DNA of 64,000 nucleotides, taken from assembly GCA_020053735.1 (NCBI GenBank), contig JAGVMP010000019.1, positions 124,001 through 188,000 of the forward strand. Reading direction: 5' to 3'. How positions within the stretch are numbered: the stretch's first letter is position 1; every line of letters begins with the position of its first letter. Of this stretch, positions 18,604 through 26,600 are shown in pieces. A program made the translations under genes and the position numbers. The notes beneath the pieces were generated by a model, which saw only the letters and a list, made by a program, of their open reading frames with translations, made no database searches and was not told the origin of the DNA. This DNA comes from Pseudomonadota bacterium. GTDB taxonomy: Bacteria; Pseudomonadota; Gammaproteobacteria; Burkholderiales; Methylophilaceae.

Positions 18604-19122
18604 ATGAAAAATACCATCAAATTATTTTTAATGATTGCATTTTTAACCCCTCTAACAAGCCCAGTTTTAGCGCTTGCTGGCAACACGAGCTCATCGTCTA
18701 AGGGTACAGCAATTAAAATGGATAGCCTGCGTGCAGAGCCCTATGCTGATGCCAAAACCGTGGGCAGCCTCAATAAAAATGATGCAGTAGAAATTCTCAC
18801 CAAAAAAGGTGCTTGGCTTAAAGTTAAAAGCAAAAAAAGTACGGGCTGGGTGCGTTTGCTGTCAGTTAAACGCGGCGGCGCTTCAAGCAGCGGCAGCGCT
18901 ATTAGCGATGTAGCCAGCGGCCGCACTGGTACTGGCAAAGTCGTTTCCACCACCGGCATCCGTGGTTTAAGCGCAGAAGAACTACAAGCAGCCAAATTCA
19001 ATGAAGAAGAAATGAAAAAAATGGAAAGTTACCAAACTTCTAGCAGCAACGCGCAAAGCTATGCCAGCGCAGGCGGCTTAAGCACGACCAAAATGTCGTA
19101 CTTGAGTGGAGTACAAAAATGA
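18604..19122 (+). CDS. exported SH3 domain-containing protein
   Basis: The 172 residues begin with a Sec signal peptide (about residues 1-24, ending near VLALA). A bacterial SH3 domain follows at about 35-90 (MDSLRAEPYADAKTVGSLNK, then VEILTKKGAWLKVKSKKSTG and WVRLLSV). The C-terminal half is Ser/Gly/Ala-rich with a charged stretch EEMKKMESYQ. AAGGA precedes the ATG. It is periplasmic and may bind peptidoglycan or a partner protein. It follows the CHASE2 gene by 10 bp and overlaps the protease gene by 4 bp. Confidence 0.82.
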   Translation: MKNTIKLFLMIAFLTPLTSPVLALAGNTSSSSKGTAIKMDSLRAEPYADAKTVGSLNKNDAVEILTKKGAWLKVKSKKSTGWVRLLSVKRGGASSSGSAISDVASGRTGTGKVVSTTGIRGLSAEELQAAKFNEEEMKKMESYQTSSSNAQSYASAGGLSTTKMSYLSGVQK

Positions 19123-20114
19123 ATAATCAATTATTGAAAAGCAGCGTCATGAGTAAATTATTAATCGGTTTGTTTTTATCTGCTGGCTTATTTGCAGGTT
19201 CTACTTATGCGCTCGATTTTGGCAAAGTGCTGGAAGATGCTGCAAAACAAAAGGTGGACGAAGTAATTAATGGGCAAGATGAATCTAGGCAAAAGCCTGC
19301 TGAAACACCAGTCACCGCCCCCGCTCCAGAAGCAAATACGGGTGCGGCAACTAATTCCACCCCTGTTGTTGAAGCCCCTGCAAATGAACCCGCTAAGCCA
19401 GCCTTTAATTGGAAAAGCCCGAGTAAAGAAGAAGAAATTGCACTTGGCCGCGAAATTACAGGTAGCCTATTGGGTGCGGCGCCGTTAGTTAAAGACGCAG
19501 CGTTGCAACAATATGTGAATAAAGTGGGTCGCTGGGTGGCAAACCAATCAGAACGTAGCGATTTACCATGGAAATTTGGTGTGATTGACAGCGCTGATTT
19601 AAACGCGTTTGCGGCACCTGGTGGCTATGTACTTGTTACCAAAGGCCTCTATCAAAAATTGCAAAATGAGGCGCAACTAGCCAGCGTGTTGGGTCACGAA
19701 ATTGCACACGTGGTGAAGAAACACCAACTAAAAGTATTGCAAAAACAACAAGTGGTGAGTGCTGGTAGCGATTGGCTAAAAGATAAACTTAGTAAGAAAA
19801 ATAAATTGGCCGATAAGGCCATTGGCACAGGCGCCGAGATTAGCGCACGCGGACTAGATAAAGAGGCGGAGTTTGAAGCTGACCGCATGGGCATGGTGTT
19901 GGCAGCACGTGCGGGCTACGATGCCTTTAGCTTGGGCGAAGTACTACAAATCATGGCGCAGACCAGCCAATCAGACAGCAGCGTGGCCTTGTTATTTAAA
20001 ACCCACCCACACCCAGACGAGCGCTTAGCCAAACTAGGCGACGCTGTAGGTAGCAAACTGGATAATGTAAAAGCAGGGAAAACGCTGGAAAATAGGCTGT
20101 ATAAGCTGAAATAA
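19119..20114 (+). CDS. exported M48 family zinc metalloprotease
   Basis: The 331 residues have a signal peptide (cleavage near residue 31, after STYA), a Pro/Ala/Thr-rich linker at about 55-95, and an M48 catalytic domain. The zinc motif is HEIAH (His193, Glu194, His197) with the third-ligand region EFEADRMGMVLAARAGYD. The C-terminus has the family stretch THPHPDERLAKLGD. It probably acts in periplasmic protein quality control, like BepA/YcaL relatives. It is the last gene of the CHASE2-SH3-M48 operon. Confidence 0.88.
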   Translation: MNNQLLKSSVMSKLLIGLFLSAGLFAGSTYALDFGKVLEDAAKQKVDEVINGQDESRQKPAETPVTAPAPEANTGAATNSTPVVEAPANEPAKPAFNWKSPSKEEEIALGREITGSLLGAAPLVKDAALQQYVNKVGRWVANQSERSDLPWKFGVIDSADLNAFAAPGGYVLVTKGLYQKLQNEAQLASVLGHEIAHVVKKHQLKVLQKQQVVSAGSDWLKDKLSKKNKLADKAIGTGAEISARGLDKEAEFEADRMGMVLAARAGYDAFSLGEVLQIMAQTSQSDSSVALLFKTHPHPDERLAKLGDAVGSKLDNVKAGKTLENRLYKLK

Positions 20115-20135
20115 CGCTAAAATAATTTAAAAATG

Positions 20136-20174
20136 ATGCTCTGGGAACCAATAGCCATGCGGTCTATAGGGCAA
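20136..20174 (+). repeat. 39-nt dispersed hairpin repeat, copy A
   Basis: It begins ATGCTCTG and ends AGGGCAA, with a middle part CCATGCGG; the ends can pair as a stem with G-T pairs. It lies 22 bp after the M48 gene stop. Related 39-nt copies are at 33199-33237 and 51169-51207, each after a plus-strand gene. Confidence 0.65.
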
Positions 20175-20209
20175 CAACATTATGTTTTAATGTAGTCTAA
20201 AACACCAGA

Positions 20210-21262
20210 CTAAACCATTTCCCTCGCGCGCAACTCGCTTTTGATATACGCATAATAAATCGGCGCTGCCACAATGCCTGGAATTCCGAAAGCCGCCTCC
20301 ATACACAACATGGCAACTAGTAGCTCCCATGCATTTGCACGGATTTGGCCGCCGACAATACGCGCGTTTAAAAAATACTCTAACTTGTGAATAATCACTA
20401 AAAATGCCAGCGAGCCGAGGGCTACCCCCAACGAGTGGCTCATACTCACCACCACAATCACTGCGTTTGAGATTAAATTGCCAACCACAGGTAGCAAACC
20501 AACAATAAAAGTAATCGCAATCATGGTTTTGGTAAATGGCAGATGTACCCCCATCATCGGCAACACCGCTACTAAATATATACCTGTGAATGCCGCGTTG
20601 ATAGCCGATATACGCACTTGTGCAAACACAATGTTACGAAACGCTTGGTCAAACAAACTCGCGCGCTCAATCATGGCACGTGCAAAAGGCTTGTAGTTAT
20701 CGCGCGTTAGAAACTCGTGCAACGCTAACATACCGCCGATGACCATGGCCACCAGTATATGTGCGGCATGGCGTCCAGCTTCTTTACCCACAATTTGCAA
20801 ATCAGATGAGTGATCACGCAGCCATTGCGTTACTACCTGTTGTAGCGTTACAGCGTTTTCAGGTAGACGTTCGTCTATCCATTTAGGTAAAATTTTGCGC
20901 GAATCTTCAATAATTTGCGCCATTTGCGAAATAAGCGTGCTAAGGCCACCAGCATCTGAGCCAAACAGCGCCACCAAGCCCATGCCCATCAGCGTGAGCA
21001 GCCCAATCACAATGCTAGCAAGAAAAGCCACAGCAACTATTTTTGCGCCTTTGCCAGGCAAATGCCGCGCGATATAAGGTGAAATAATATGCACCAACTC
21101 GAACACCAGCAAGCCTGCCAGCAGTGCTGGTAACAAATGCACTTTGAGCACAAAAATCATGGCAAACGCCAATAATATCCAAGCAGCGAGAGTTGGTTTA
21201 TCGATACCCCATATTTGGGTGTCTACTTTATGAGTACCTGGTTTATTTGCTTGGTTAGCCAA
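20210..21262 (-). CDS. AI-2E family transporter
   Basis: This 350-residue polytopic membrane protein has about 7 to 8 hydrophobic helices in the arrangement of the AI-2E exporter (PerM/YdiK/TqsA) family. Visible segments include LLAFAMIFVLKVHLLPALLA near the N-terminus, VGLLPVVGNLISNAVIVVVS, and the C-terminal YFLNARIVGGQIRANAWELL. The family contains quorum-signal exporters as well as Na+/H+ antiporters, so the substrate is open. The start codon is TTG at 21262, supported by AGGAG six bases upstream. Confidence 0.87.
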   Translation of the reverse strand: MANQANKPGTHKVDTQIWGIDKPTLAAWILLAFAMIFVLKVHLLPALLAGLLVFELVHIISPYIARHLPGKGAKIVAVAFLASIVIGLLTLMGMGLVALFGSDAGGLSTLISQMAQIIEDSRKILPKWIDERLPENAVTLQQVVTQWLRDHSSDLQIVGKEAGRHAAHILVAMVIGGMLALHEFLTRDNYKPFARAMIERASLFDQAFRNIVFAQVRISAINAAFTGIYLVAVLPMMGVHLPFTKTMIAITFIVGLLPVVGNLISNAVIVVVSMSHSLGVALGSLAFLVIIHKLEYFLNARIVGGQIRANAWELLVAMLCMEAAFGIPGIVAAPIYYAYIKSELRAREMV

Positions 21263-21289
21263 AAGAACTCCTAAATGTGCTTAATTAGT

Positions 21290-21850
21290 TTAAGTAAATC
21301 TACTCAATAATGCCTGACTTTGCTGCGCCGGCAGGTTTATTTTTACGCATACCTTGCTGTCAAACGCTTTGTCCAGCACCACACCATGATGCTGAGCCAC
21401 CGCGTATAACAAGGTATCCAACTGATTATAGTCTACGGTTAGGCTGATTTCCTGCATCTGCACAAAATCCACTATTTTCGCTGCATCTAAGGCCATTTTA
21501 GCGGTGCCGCCGTAGGCGCGTGCTAGGCCACCAGTACCAAGATTAATGCCACCATAATAGCGTATCACACCTACACACACATTGATGAGCTGCTGCCCTT
21601 CTAACATTTGCAAGATGGGTTTACCAGCCGTACCACTGGGTTCACCTGCATCTGAAAAACGAGGAACAATACCATCAATAGTTTTGATACGAAATGCATA
21701 AGCCAAATGGTGTGCAGTTTGGTGCTGTGTGGCAATTGCGCGCAAAAAACTACCAACTTCGTGCTCTGTTTTACAGGCCGCAGCCCAAGCATAGAAGCGT
21801 GATTTATTGATGGTTTGCTCTGCTGCACCCGCCACCTGAATGGTTCGCAT
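21290..21850 (-). CDS. yigZ: YigZ/IMPACT family protein
   Basis: The 186 residues have the UPF0029/IMPACT N-terminal domain (HLAYAFRI, FSDAGEPSGTAGKPILQML, VIRYYGGINLGTGGLARAYG) and a smaller C-terminal alpha/beta domain. The family is related to the eukaryotic IMPACT translation regulator; the bacterial function is not established. It lies 29 bp downstream of fhs on the same strand and 27 bp upstream of the transporter, so the three may be cotranscribed. Confidence 0.88.
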   Translation of the reverse strand: MRTIQVAGAAEQTINKSRFYAWAAACKTEHEVGSFLRAIATQHQTAHHLAYAFRIKTIDGIVPRFSDAGEPSGTAGKPILQMLEGQQLINVCVGVIRYYGGINLGTGGLARAYGGTAKMALDAAKIVDFVQMQEISLTVDYNQLDTLLYAVAQHHGVVLDKAFDSKVCVKINLPAQQSQALLSRFT

Positions 21851-21879
21851 GATTTTATTTAGGAGTTTTGTTTAGCAGG

Positions 21880-23553
21880 TCAAGATAACCCTGTAATAAC
21901 GCCTGCCGCATTCACATTAATGCGCTGACTAGCTGGCACCTTGGGCAAACCTGGCATGGTCATGATTTTGCCGCAAATAGCCACTATAAATCCCGCACCA
22001 CGCGAAAGTCGCAGCTCATTTACAATTAGCGTGTGGCCAGTGGGCGCGCCACGCAAATCAGCATCGCTGGAGAATGAGTACTGTGTCTTGGCAATACAAA
22101 TAGGGAAGTGAGCGTAGTCTTTTTCCAATACCCTAAGTTTTTCAGCCGCTAGTTCGCTCAACTCCACATTGGCTGCGCCATAGATTTTTTGGGCGATGGT
22201 TTCAATTTTTTGACGTAAAGGCATACTATCTGGGTATAGCAACTTAAAGGTCGAGCTAGATTTAGACTGCTTCTCGGCCAGCATATTGACTACTTCATGC
22301 GCCAGCTCAAGCGCACCTGCGCCGCCAAGTGCCCAATGCTTACATACTATAGCCTTGCACCCAAGTGTATCTACTGCTACTTTAAGTGCATCAATCTCAG
22401 CTTGTGTATCTTGTACAAAATGATTAATCGCTACAATAACCTGCATACCAAATTGTTCATGTAAATTATTAATATGTTTTTTTAAATTACTGATTCCATT
22501 TAATAAATTATTTACATTTTCTTCATTTAACAATTTTAAATCTGTGCCGCCATGGTATTTTAAGGCGCGCACGGTGGCCACAATCACCACCGCGTCTGGC
22601 TGCAGATTCGCCTTGCGGCATTTAATATCAAAAAATTTCTCAGCCCCTAAATCGGCACCAAACCCTGCCTCAGTCACCACATAATCAGCTAACTTGAGTG
22701 CAGCTTTAGTCGCAACGACAGAATTACAGCCATGCGCAATATTGGCAAATGGGCCGCCATGGATAATCGCAGGCGTGTGCTCCAAGGTTTGCACTAAATT
22801 TGGCTGGAAAGCATCTTTTAACAAGGCAGTCATTGCACCCTCTGCCTGTAAATCGCTTGCCAATACAGGCTTTCCAGCTATGTCTGTGGCAACTTGAATA
22901 TTGCCTAAGCGCATTTTTAAGTCATCTAAATTTTCTGCTAGACAGAATATCGCCATCACTTCACTGGCTACCGTGATATCAAAGCCCGTGTCGTATTCAT
23001 AAGTTTGATTCACGTGGACATTCCGCAACGCACGGTCGTTCATGTCCATACAGCGACGCCAACTAATACCCTTTATATTCAACGCATTGCCTTGGTGAAT
23101 ATGATTATCTATTAAAGCTGCAAGTAAATTATTGGCGGCTGTAATAGCATGAAAATCGCCCGTGAAATGCAAGTTGATGTTTTCCATTGGCACGACTTGT
23201 GCGTAACCACCACCCGTAGCGCCGCCTTTAAGGCCAAACACCGGCCCAAGTGAAGGCTCGCGGATGCATACCACGGCTCTTTTACCTACTTTATTTAGTG
23301 CATCGGCAAGGCCAATGGTCGTCGTCGTTTTGCCTTCTCCTGCTGGTGTGGGGCTAATGGCAGTCACTAAAATAAGTTTGGCCTTAGTTTTAATAGTGGG
23401 ATTTTTTTGTATCTTTTCGATACAACTGGAGCTAAGTTTAGCAATGTGCTGCCCGTGGGCAATTAAATCTTGTTGAGACAATCCAAGTTGAGCAGCAATA
23501 TCATAAATGGCATCTAGCGTAGCGGCTTGAGCAATTTCGATATCAGATTGCAT
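21880..23553 (-). CDS. fhs: formate-tetrahydrofolate ligase
   Basis: This ATP-dependent enzyme makes 10-formyl-tetrahydrofolate from formate, a key entry of C1 units in methylotrophs. The 557 residues contain the P-loop [20 protein letters not shown] (about 67-86), [20 protein letters not shown], and the C-terminal [17 protein letters not shown]. The length is that of the usual homotetrameric enzyme. An A/T-rich patch near 22440-22530 departs from the base composition around it but does not break the frame. No riboswitch was seen upstream. Confidence 0.95.
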   Translation of the reverse strand: MQSDIEIAQAATLDAIYDIAAQLGLSQQDLIAHGQHIAKLSSSCIEKIQKNPTIKTKAKLILVTAISPTPAGEGKTTTTIGLADALNKVGKRAVVCIREPSLGPVFGLKGGATGGGYAQVVPMENINLHFTGDFHAITAANNLLAALIDNHIHQGNALNIKGISWRRCMDMNDRALRNVHVNQTYEYDTGFDITVASEVMAIFCLAENLDDLKMRLGNIQVATDIAGKPVLASDLQAEGAMTALLKDAFQPNLVQTLEHTPAIIHGGPFANIAHGCNSVVATKAALKLADYVVTEAGFGADLGAEKFFDIKCRKANLQPDAVVIVATVRALKYHGGTDLKLLNEENVNNLLNGISNLKKHINNLHEQFGMQVIVAINHFVQDTQAEIDALKVAVDTLGCKAIVCKHWALGGAGALELAHEVVNMLAEKQSKSSSTFKLLYPDSMPLRQKIETIAQKIYGAANVELSELAAEKLRVLEKDYAHFPICIAKTQYSFSSDADLRGAPTGHTLIVNELRLSRGAGFIVAICGKIMTMPGLPKVPASQRINVNAAGVITGLS

Positions 23554-23569
23554 AACTTATTAAGTTTCC

Positions 23570-23704
23570 TTATTTGCCTTTGAAAATGCTACCTAGCACG
23601 TTACGAATTATATTGCGTCCGAACTGAGTAATATGCACATCTACTTTGGAATTGCCACCACTGGCTTGGCTCACACCAGACAAGTTGCCCTTCACATCTG
23701 CCAT
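23570..23704 (-). pseudogene. 44-codon remnant, possibly of a DUF853/HerA-type ATPase C-terminus
   Basis: A short frame from an ATG at 23704 to a TAA at 23570 ends in VHITQFGRNIIRNVLGSIFK. This resembles, from memory, the extreme C-terminus of DUF853 helicase-like ATPases (a repeated Arg-Gly-Leu-Gly-Ser ending). An in-frame stop lies just upstream of the start, and no SD sequence is clear, so it looks like the leftover end of a deleted gene rather than a working small protein. The remaining bases of the 302-bp gap 23554-23855 hold nothing I can identify. Confidence 0.35.
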
Positions 23705-23855
23705 AAACTTATTTTCACTCAATTAATTGATGATTGATAGCCAGTATAAACCAAGCAAAGTCTTTTTTCAGTAGCATCATTGCTGGCTTAATCTTTATCT
23801 TAAACGCGCCCTACTGAGCAATATCCATAAGCTCTCAAAGCATTGGCTGCAAGCT

Positions 23856-24413
23856 CTAGATATCGCCGCGCCGCGCCTTATCCACCAGTTTTATCAGAGC
23901 GTCTTCTAGCTCTTGAGCCGATTTTTGCGCGCGCATAGTCGGATTCTTTATGTTTTTTAAATCGAAAGTTGGACGTGCCAAGCCAATGAATAATTTAGAT
24001 TTTTTATTAGCATCTAGCTTTTCATATAAAGCGATTCGGCAAGGCGCGTAGACTAAAAATTCAGGATGATCTAAAATGATTTCAGTGCCCATACTTAAAT
24101 TGCAAAAACTGTGCACTTCTTTCACCCCTTGTGGGTCAACGCCACGCAACTTCATATGCTCGCCAATGGGGAAATTAGCGGGGTTTACAAAATTCATGCC
24201 TTCACTCAGACTTTTTAAGCTATCGACCACATCTTGATAGCTCACGCCATCATTCACCGCCACTTCATAAATCGCACTATTTTTATCAGCGTCAATTGCA
24301 TCAATCTTCGCCGTGTCTTTAGCGGCATCGCCAGAAGCGGCTTGGGTATTGGCTTGTAGGCCAGCGCATCCGATAAGCATGCATGTTAAAAAAATAGTGA
24401 TTAATTTTTGCAC
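23856..24413 (-). CDS. DUF302 domain lipoprotein
   Basis: From a GTG at 24413 the protein has 185 residues. It begins with a short lipoprotein signal peptide (QKLITIFLTCMLIGC) whose lipobox is LIGC, so the mature protein is probably anchored to a membrane. The rest is a DUF302 domain (YEVAVNDGVSYQDVVDSLKS, then MGTEIILDHPEFLVYAPCRI). A longer frame to 24614 exists, but it would overlap the cysB gene by 190 bp and have no signal peptide at its start, so I reject it. DUF302 proteins bind small ligands or metals in other bacteria; the function here is unknown. Confidence 0.72.
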   Translation of the reverse strand: MQKLITIFLTCMLIGCAGLQANTQAASGDAAKDTAKIDAIDADKNSAIYEVAVNDGVSYQDVVDSLKSLSEGMNFVNPANFPIGEHMKLRGVDPQGVKEVHSFCNLSMGTEIILDHPEFLVYAPCRIALYEKLDANKKSKLFIGLARPTFDLKNIKNPTMRAQKSAQELEDALIKLVDKARRGDI

Positions 24414-24423
24414 AATAATCTCG

Positions 24424-25356
24424 TTAACTATTGCGATATGATTTAAGCGCCTCGTCCACTTCTCTGCGGCCAAATTTTGGCGCCAACAATTCAATAAAGC
24501 CATATAAATAGCCACGTAAAAATGCATCCTTACGCACGCCCAGATAGGTGGTGCTGGCAGGGAACAAGTGGCTACAATCAATGCGCACCAAATCTTTATC
24601 GCGTTCTTCGTCATAAGCCATATTGGCGATTAAGCCGACGCCCAAGCCCAAGCTGACGTAAGTTTTAATCACATCCGCATCAATCGCGCTAAGTACGATG
24701 TTAGGCATCACGCCTGCATCATGAAACACTTTGGAAACGGTCGTGCTGCCAGTAAACGCAAAATCGTAAGTAATCAATGGGAAACTGGCAATTTTGGCCA
24801 GCGTGATTGGTATGGCGTCAATCAACCGATGCCCTTTAGGTACCACCACGCAGCGATTCCACTCATAACATGGCAAGCACAGCAAGCGATCATCTAAGCT
24901 AATCGCCTCGGTGGCAATGCCGATATCTGCCTCGCCATTCGCCACTTGCGCGGTTACATCATTAGGACTTCCTTGGTGAATATTCAATTTAACGTGTGGA
25001 TACATCTCGATAAACTGCTTGACTGCAGTTGGCAATTTGTAGCGCGCTTGGGTGTGGGTGGTGGCAATCGTCAGCGTGCCAGTCTCTACTTTGGCAAATT
25101 CATCGCCCACGCGTTTAATATTTTGCATTTCCAGCATGACAGTGGCAGCTAGCTTGACAATATGCCGACCAGGCTCAGTAATGCCAGTCAGGCGCTTGCC
25201 ATTGCGCTGAAATATTTGCAGCTTAAGCTCATCTTCCAGCATTTGAATTTGCTTACTGACACCGGGCTGGGAGGTATGTAGCGCCTCTGCTGCCGCAGAA
25301 ATACTTAAGCCTTGGCGCGCTACTTCGTGGATGTATTTAAGTTGATGAAGTTTCAT
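24424..25356 (-). CDS. cysB: LysR-type regulator CysB
   Basis: The 310 residues have the N-terminal winged helix-turn-helix (MKLHQLKYIHEVARQGLSIS, then LHTSQPGVSKQIQMLEDELK) and a CysB/Cbl-type effector-binding domain (TLTIATTHTQARYKLPTAVK, GEADIGIATEAI, ITYDFAFTGSTTVSKVFHDA). CysB-type regulators activate sulfate-assimilation genes in response to sulfur limitation, with O- or N-acetylserine as inducer. The gene is divergent from the TauE/SafE gene across a 141-bp A/T-rich spacer and near the cysIHDN operon, which fits that role. Confidence 0.93.
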   Translation of the reverse strand: MKLHQLKYIHEVARQGLSISAAAEALHTSQPGVSKQIQMLEDELKLQIFQRNGKRLTGITEPGRHIVKLAATVMLEMQNIKRVGDEFAKVETGTLTIATTHTQARYKLPTAVKQFIEMYPHVKLNIHQGSPNDVTAQVANGEADIGIATEAISLDDRLLCLPCYEWNRCVVVPKGHRLIDAIPITLAKIASFPLITYDFAFTGSTTVSKVFHDAGVMPNIVLSAIDADVIKTYVSLGLGVGLIANMAYDEERDKDLVRIDCSHLFPASTTYLGVRKDAFLRGYLYGFIELLAPKFGRREVDEALKSYRNS

Positions 25357-25497
25357 CTAAAACCTCTTTGTGCGATGTTATTCTTTATAAGTAAATCATA
25401 TACCAAAATAAGAAATAGTTATTAAATAATTATATGAATTACTGCTATATTACGCGACTTAATTAAACTTATGGCCAAAATCTAAGGGTTCCAACAA

Positions 25498-26346
25498 ATG
25501 GATTTTTTTTATTATATCTTTGCTGGTTTTGCGGTGGGCTTGCTGGTCGGCCTAACTGGCGTGGGCGGTGGTTCGCTAATGACGCCCATCTTAATGATAT
25601 TTTTTAATGTTAAAGCCATTGTTGCAGTGGGCACCGATTTACTCTACGCATCCATTACTAAATCTGTCGGCATTTTTGCACATGGTAAGCTGGGCAATAT
25701 TGATTGGAAAATTGTACGCCTATTGGCTTATGGCAGTATTCCTGCCGCTATCGCGACGACTTTGTATTTGAGACAATCAGGCATCGCCTCAGATGAGACA
25801 GTCGCTAGTATCAAGTTTTGGCTGGGTATCGCACTTTTACTGACGTCTTTATCTGTGTTATTTCGCAACCAACTAACCAAGTTATCTAAAACTGGGCACT
25901 GGGTTAATCCAAGCTACACGCCTGTACTCACCCTAATTTTAGGCTTAATTTTAGGGTTTATGGTGACGCTCACCTCCGTTGGCGCAGGCGCATTAGGCGT
26001 TACCGCGCTGTTGATTCTATATCCTAAAGTGCCAATTACGCGCATTGTAGGTACCGATGTGGCACATGCTGTGCCATTGACACTGGTAGCGGGCTTAGGC
26101 CATGCCAGCCTTGGCACGGTTGATTATCAACTACTGGGGACGTTGCTAATTGGTTCTATTCCAGGCATTTGGATAGGCAGTCATTTAAGTGCGAAAGTAG
26201 CCGAACATTGGGTGCGCACCGTGTTGGCACTGATTTTGGTATATGTCGGACAAAAACTTGCATTCCCACAACTTAATCAACTACTTGGAGTTTCTATGTT
26301 GTTGTTTTTAGTGGCTTACAAACAACTGGGTTTAAGAAAAACCTAA
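25498..26346 (+). CDS. sulfite exporter TauE/SafE family permease
   Basis: The 282 residues form about eight membrane helices with two related halves, each opening with a Gly-rich motif: GLTGVGGGSLMTPILMIFF near residue 20 and TSVGAGALGVTALLIL near residue 160. This is the TauE/SafE family, which exports or imports organosulfonates and sulfite. AAGGG precedes the ATG. Its position between cysB and cysI suggests that it handles sulfite, sulfate or a related anion; direction and substrate are inferred. Confidence 0.88.
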   Translation: MDFFYYIFAGFAVGLLVGLTGVGGGSLMTPILMIFFNVKAIVAVGTDLLYASITKSVGIFAHGKLGNIDWKIVRLLAYGSIPAAIATTLYLRQSGIASDETVASIKFWLGIALLLTSLSVLFRNQLTKLSKTGHWVNPSYTPVLTLILGLILGFMVTLTSVGAGALGVTALLILYPKVPITRIVGTDVAHAVPLTLVAGLGHASLGTVDYQLLGTLLIGSIPGIWIGSHLSAKVAEHWVRTVLALILVYVGQKLAFPQLNQLLGVSMLLFLVAYKQLGLRKT

Positions 26347-26447
26347 AACTCCATTTAATTAAAAAAGCTTTTTTGGATTAAAACGTTAAATATATTAAAA
26401 TGGCAGGCTGCAAAAAATAAATCTAAATAAAGGGTGCATTCTATAAA

Positions 26448-26560
26448 TGCATAGTTTGAGATGGAGTACAAGGCGCACGGAACACAGAAACAGAGATAGT
26501 ATGGGTTATACAGCGAGGTTGCGAGTACCGCGCAACGCAGTAATACGCTCAAAATGTGTA
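26448..26560 (+). promoter_or_regulatory. inverted-repeat-bounded structured leader upstream of cysI
   Basis: TGCATAGTTTGAG at 26448-26460 pairs with CTCAAAATGTGTA at 26548-26560 over 13 positions with one mismatch and two G-T pairs. Inside lie a hairpin GTTGCG/CGCAAC (26518-26536) and a small one GTAT/ATAC (26489-26501). The element ends 40 bp before the cysI ATG. It could be a cis-acting RNA or a repeat element that landed in the leader; no known riboswitch class fits. Confidence 0.45.
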
Positions 26561-26600
26561 TTGATAGAAGCAGCCTATAAAAATATGATTCAAGGAAAAT

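Noticed and set aside
24414-24614. Longer N-terminus for the DUF302 protein
   Set aside because: It would overlap the end of cysB by 190 bp; the GTG at 24413 gives a proper lipoprotein signal peptide.
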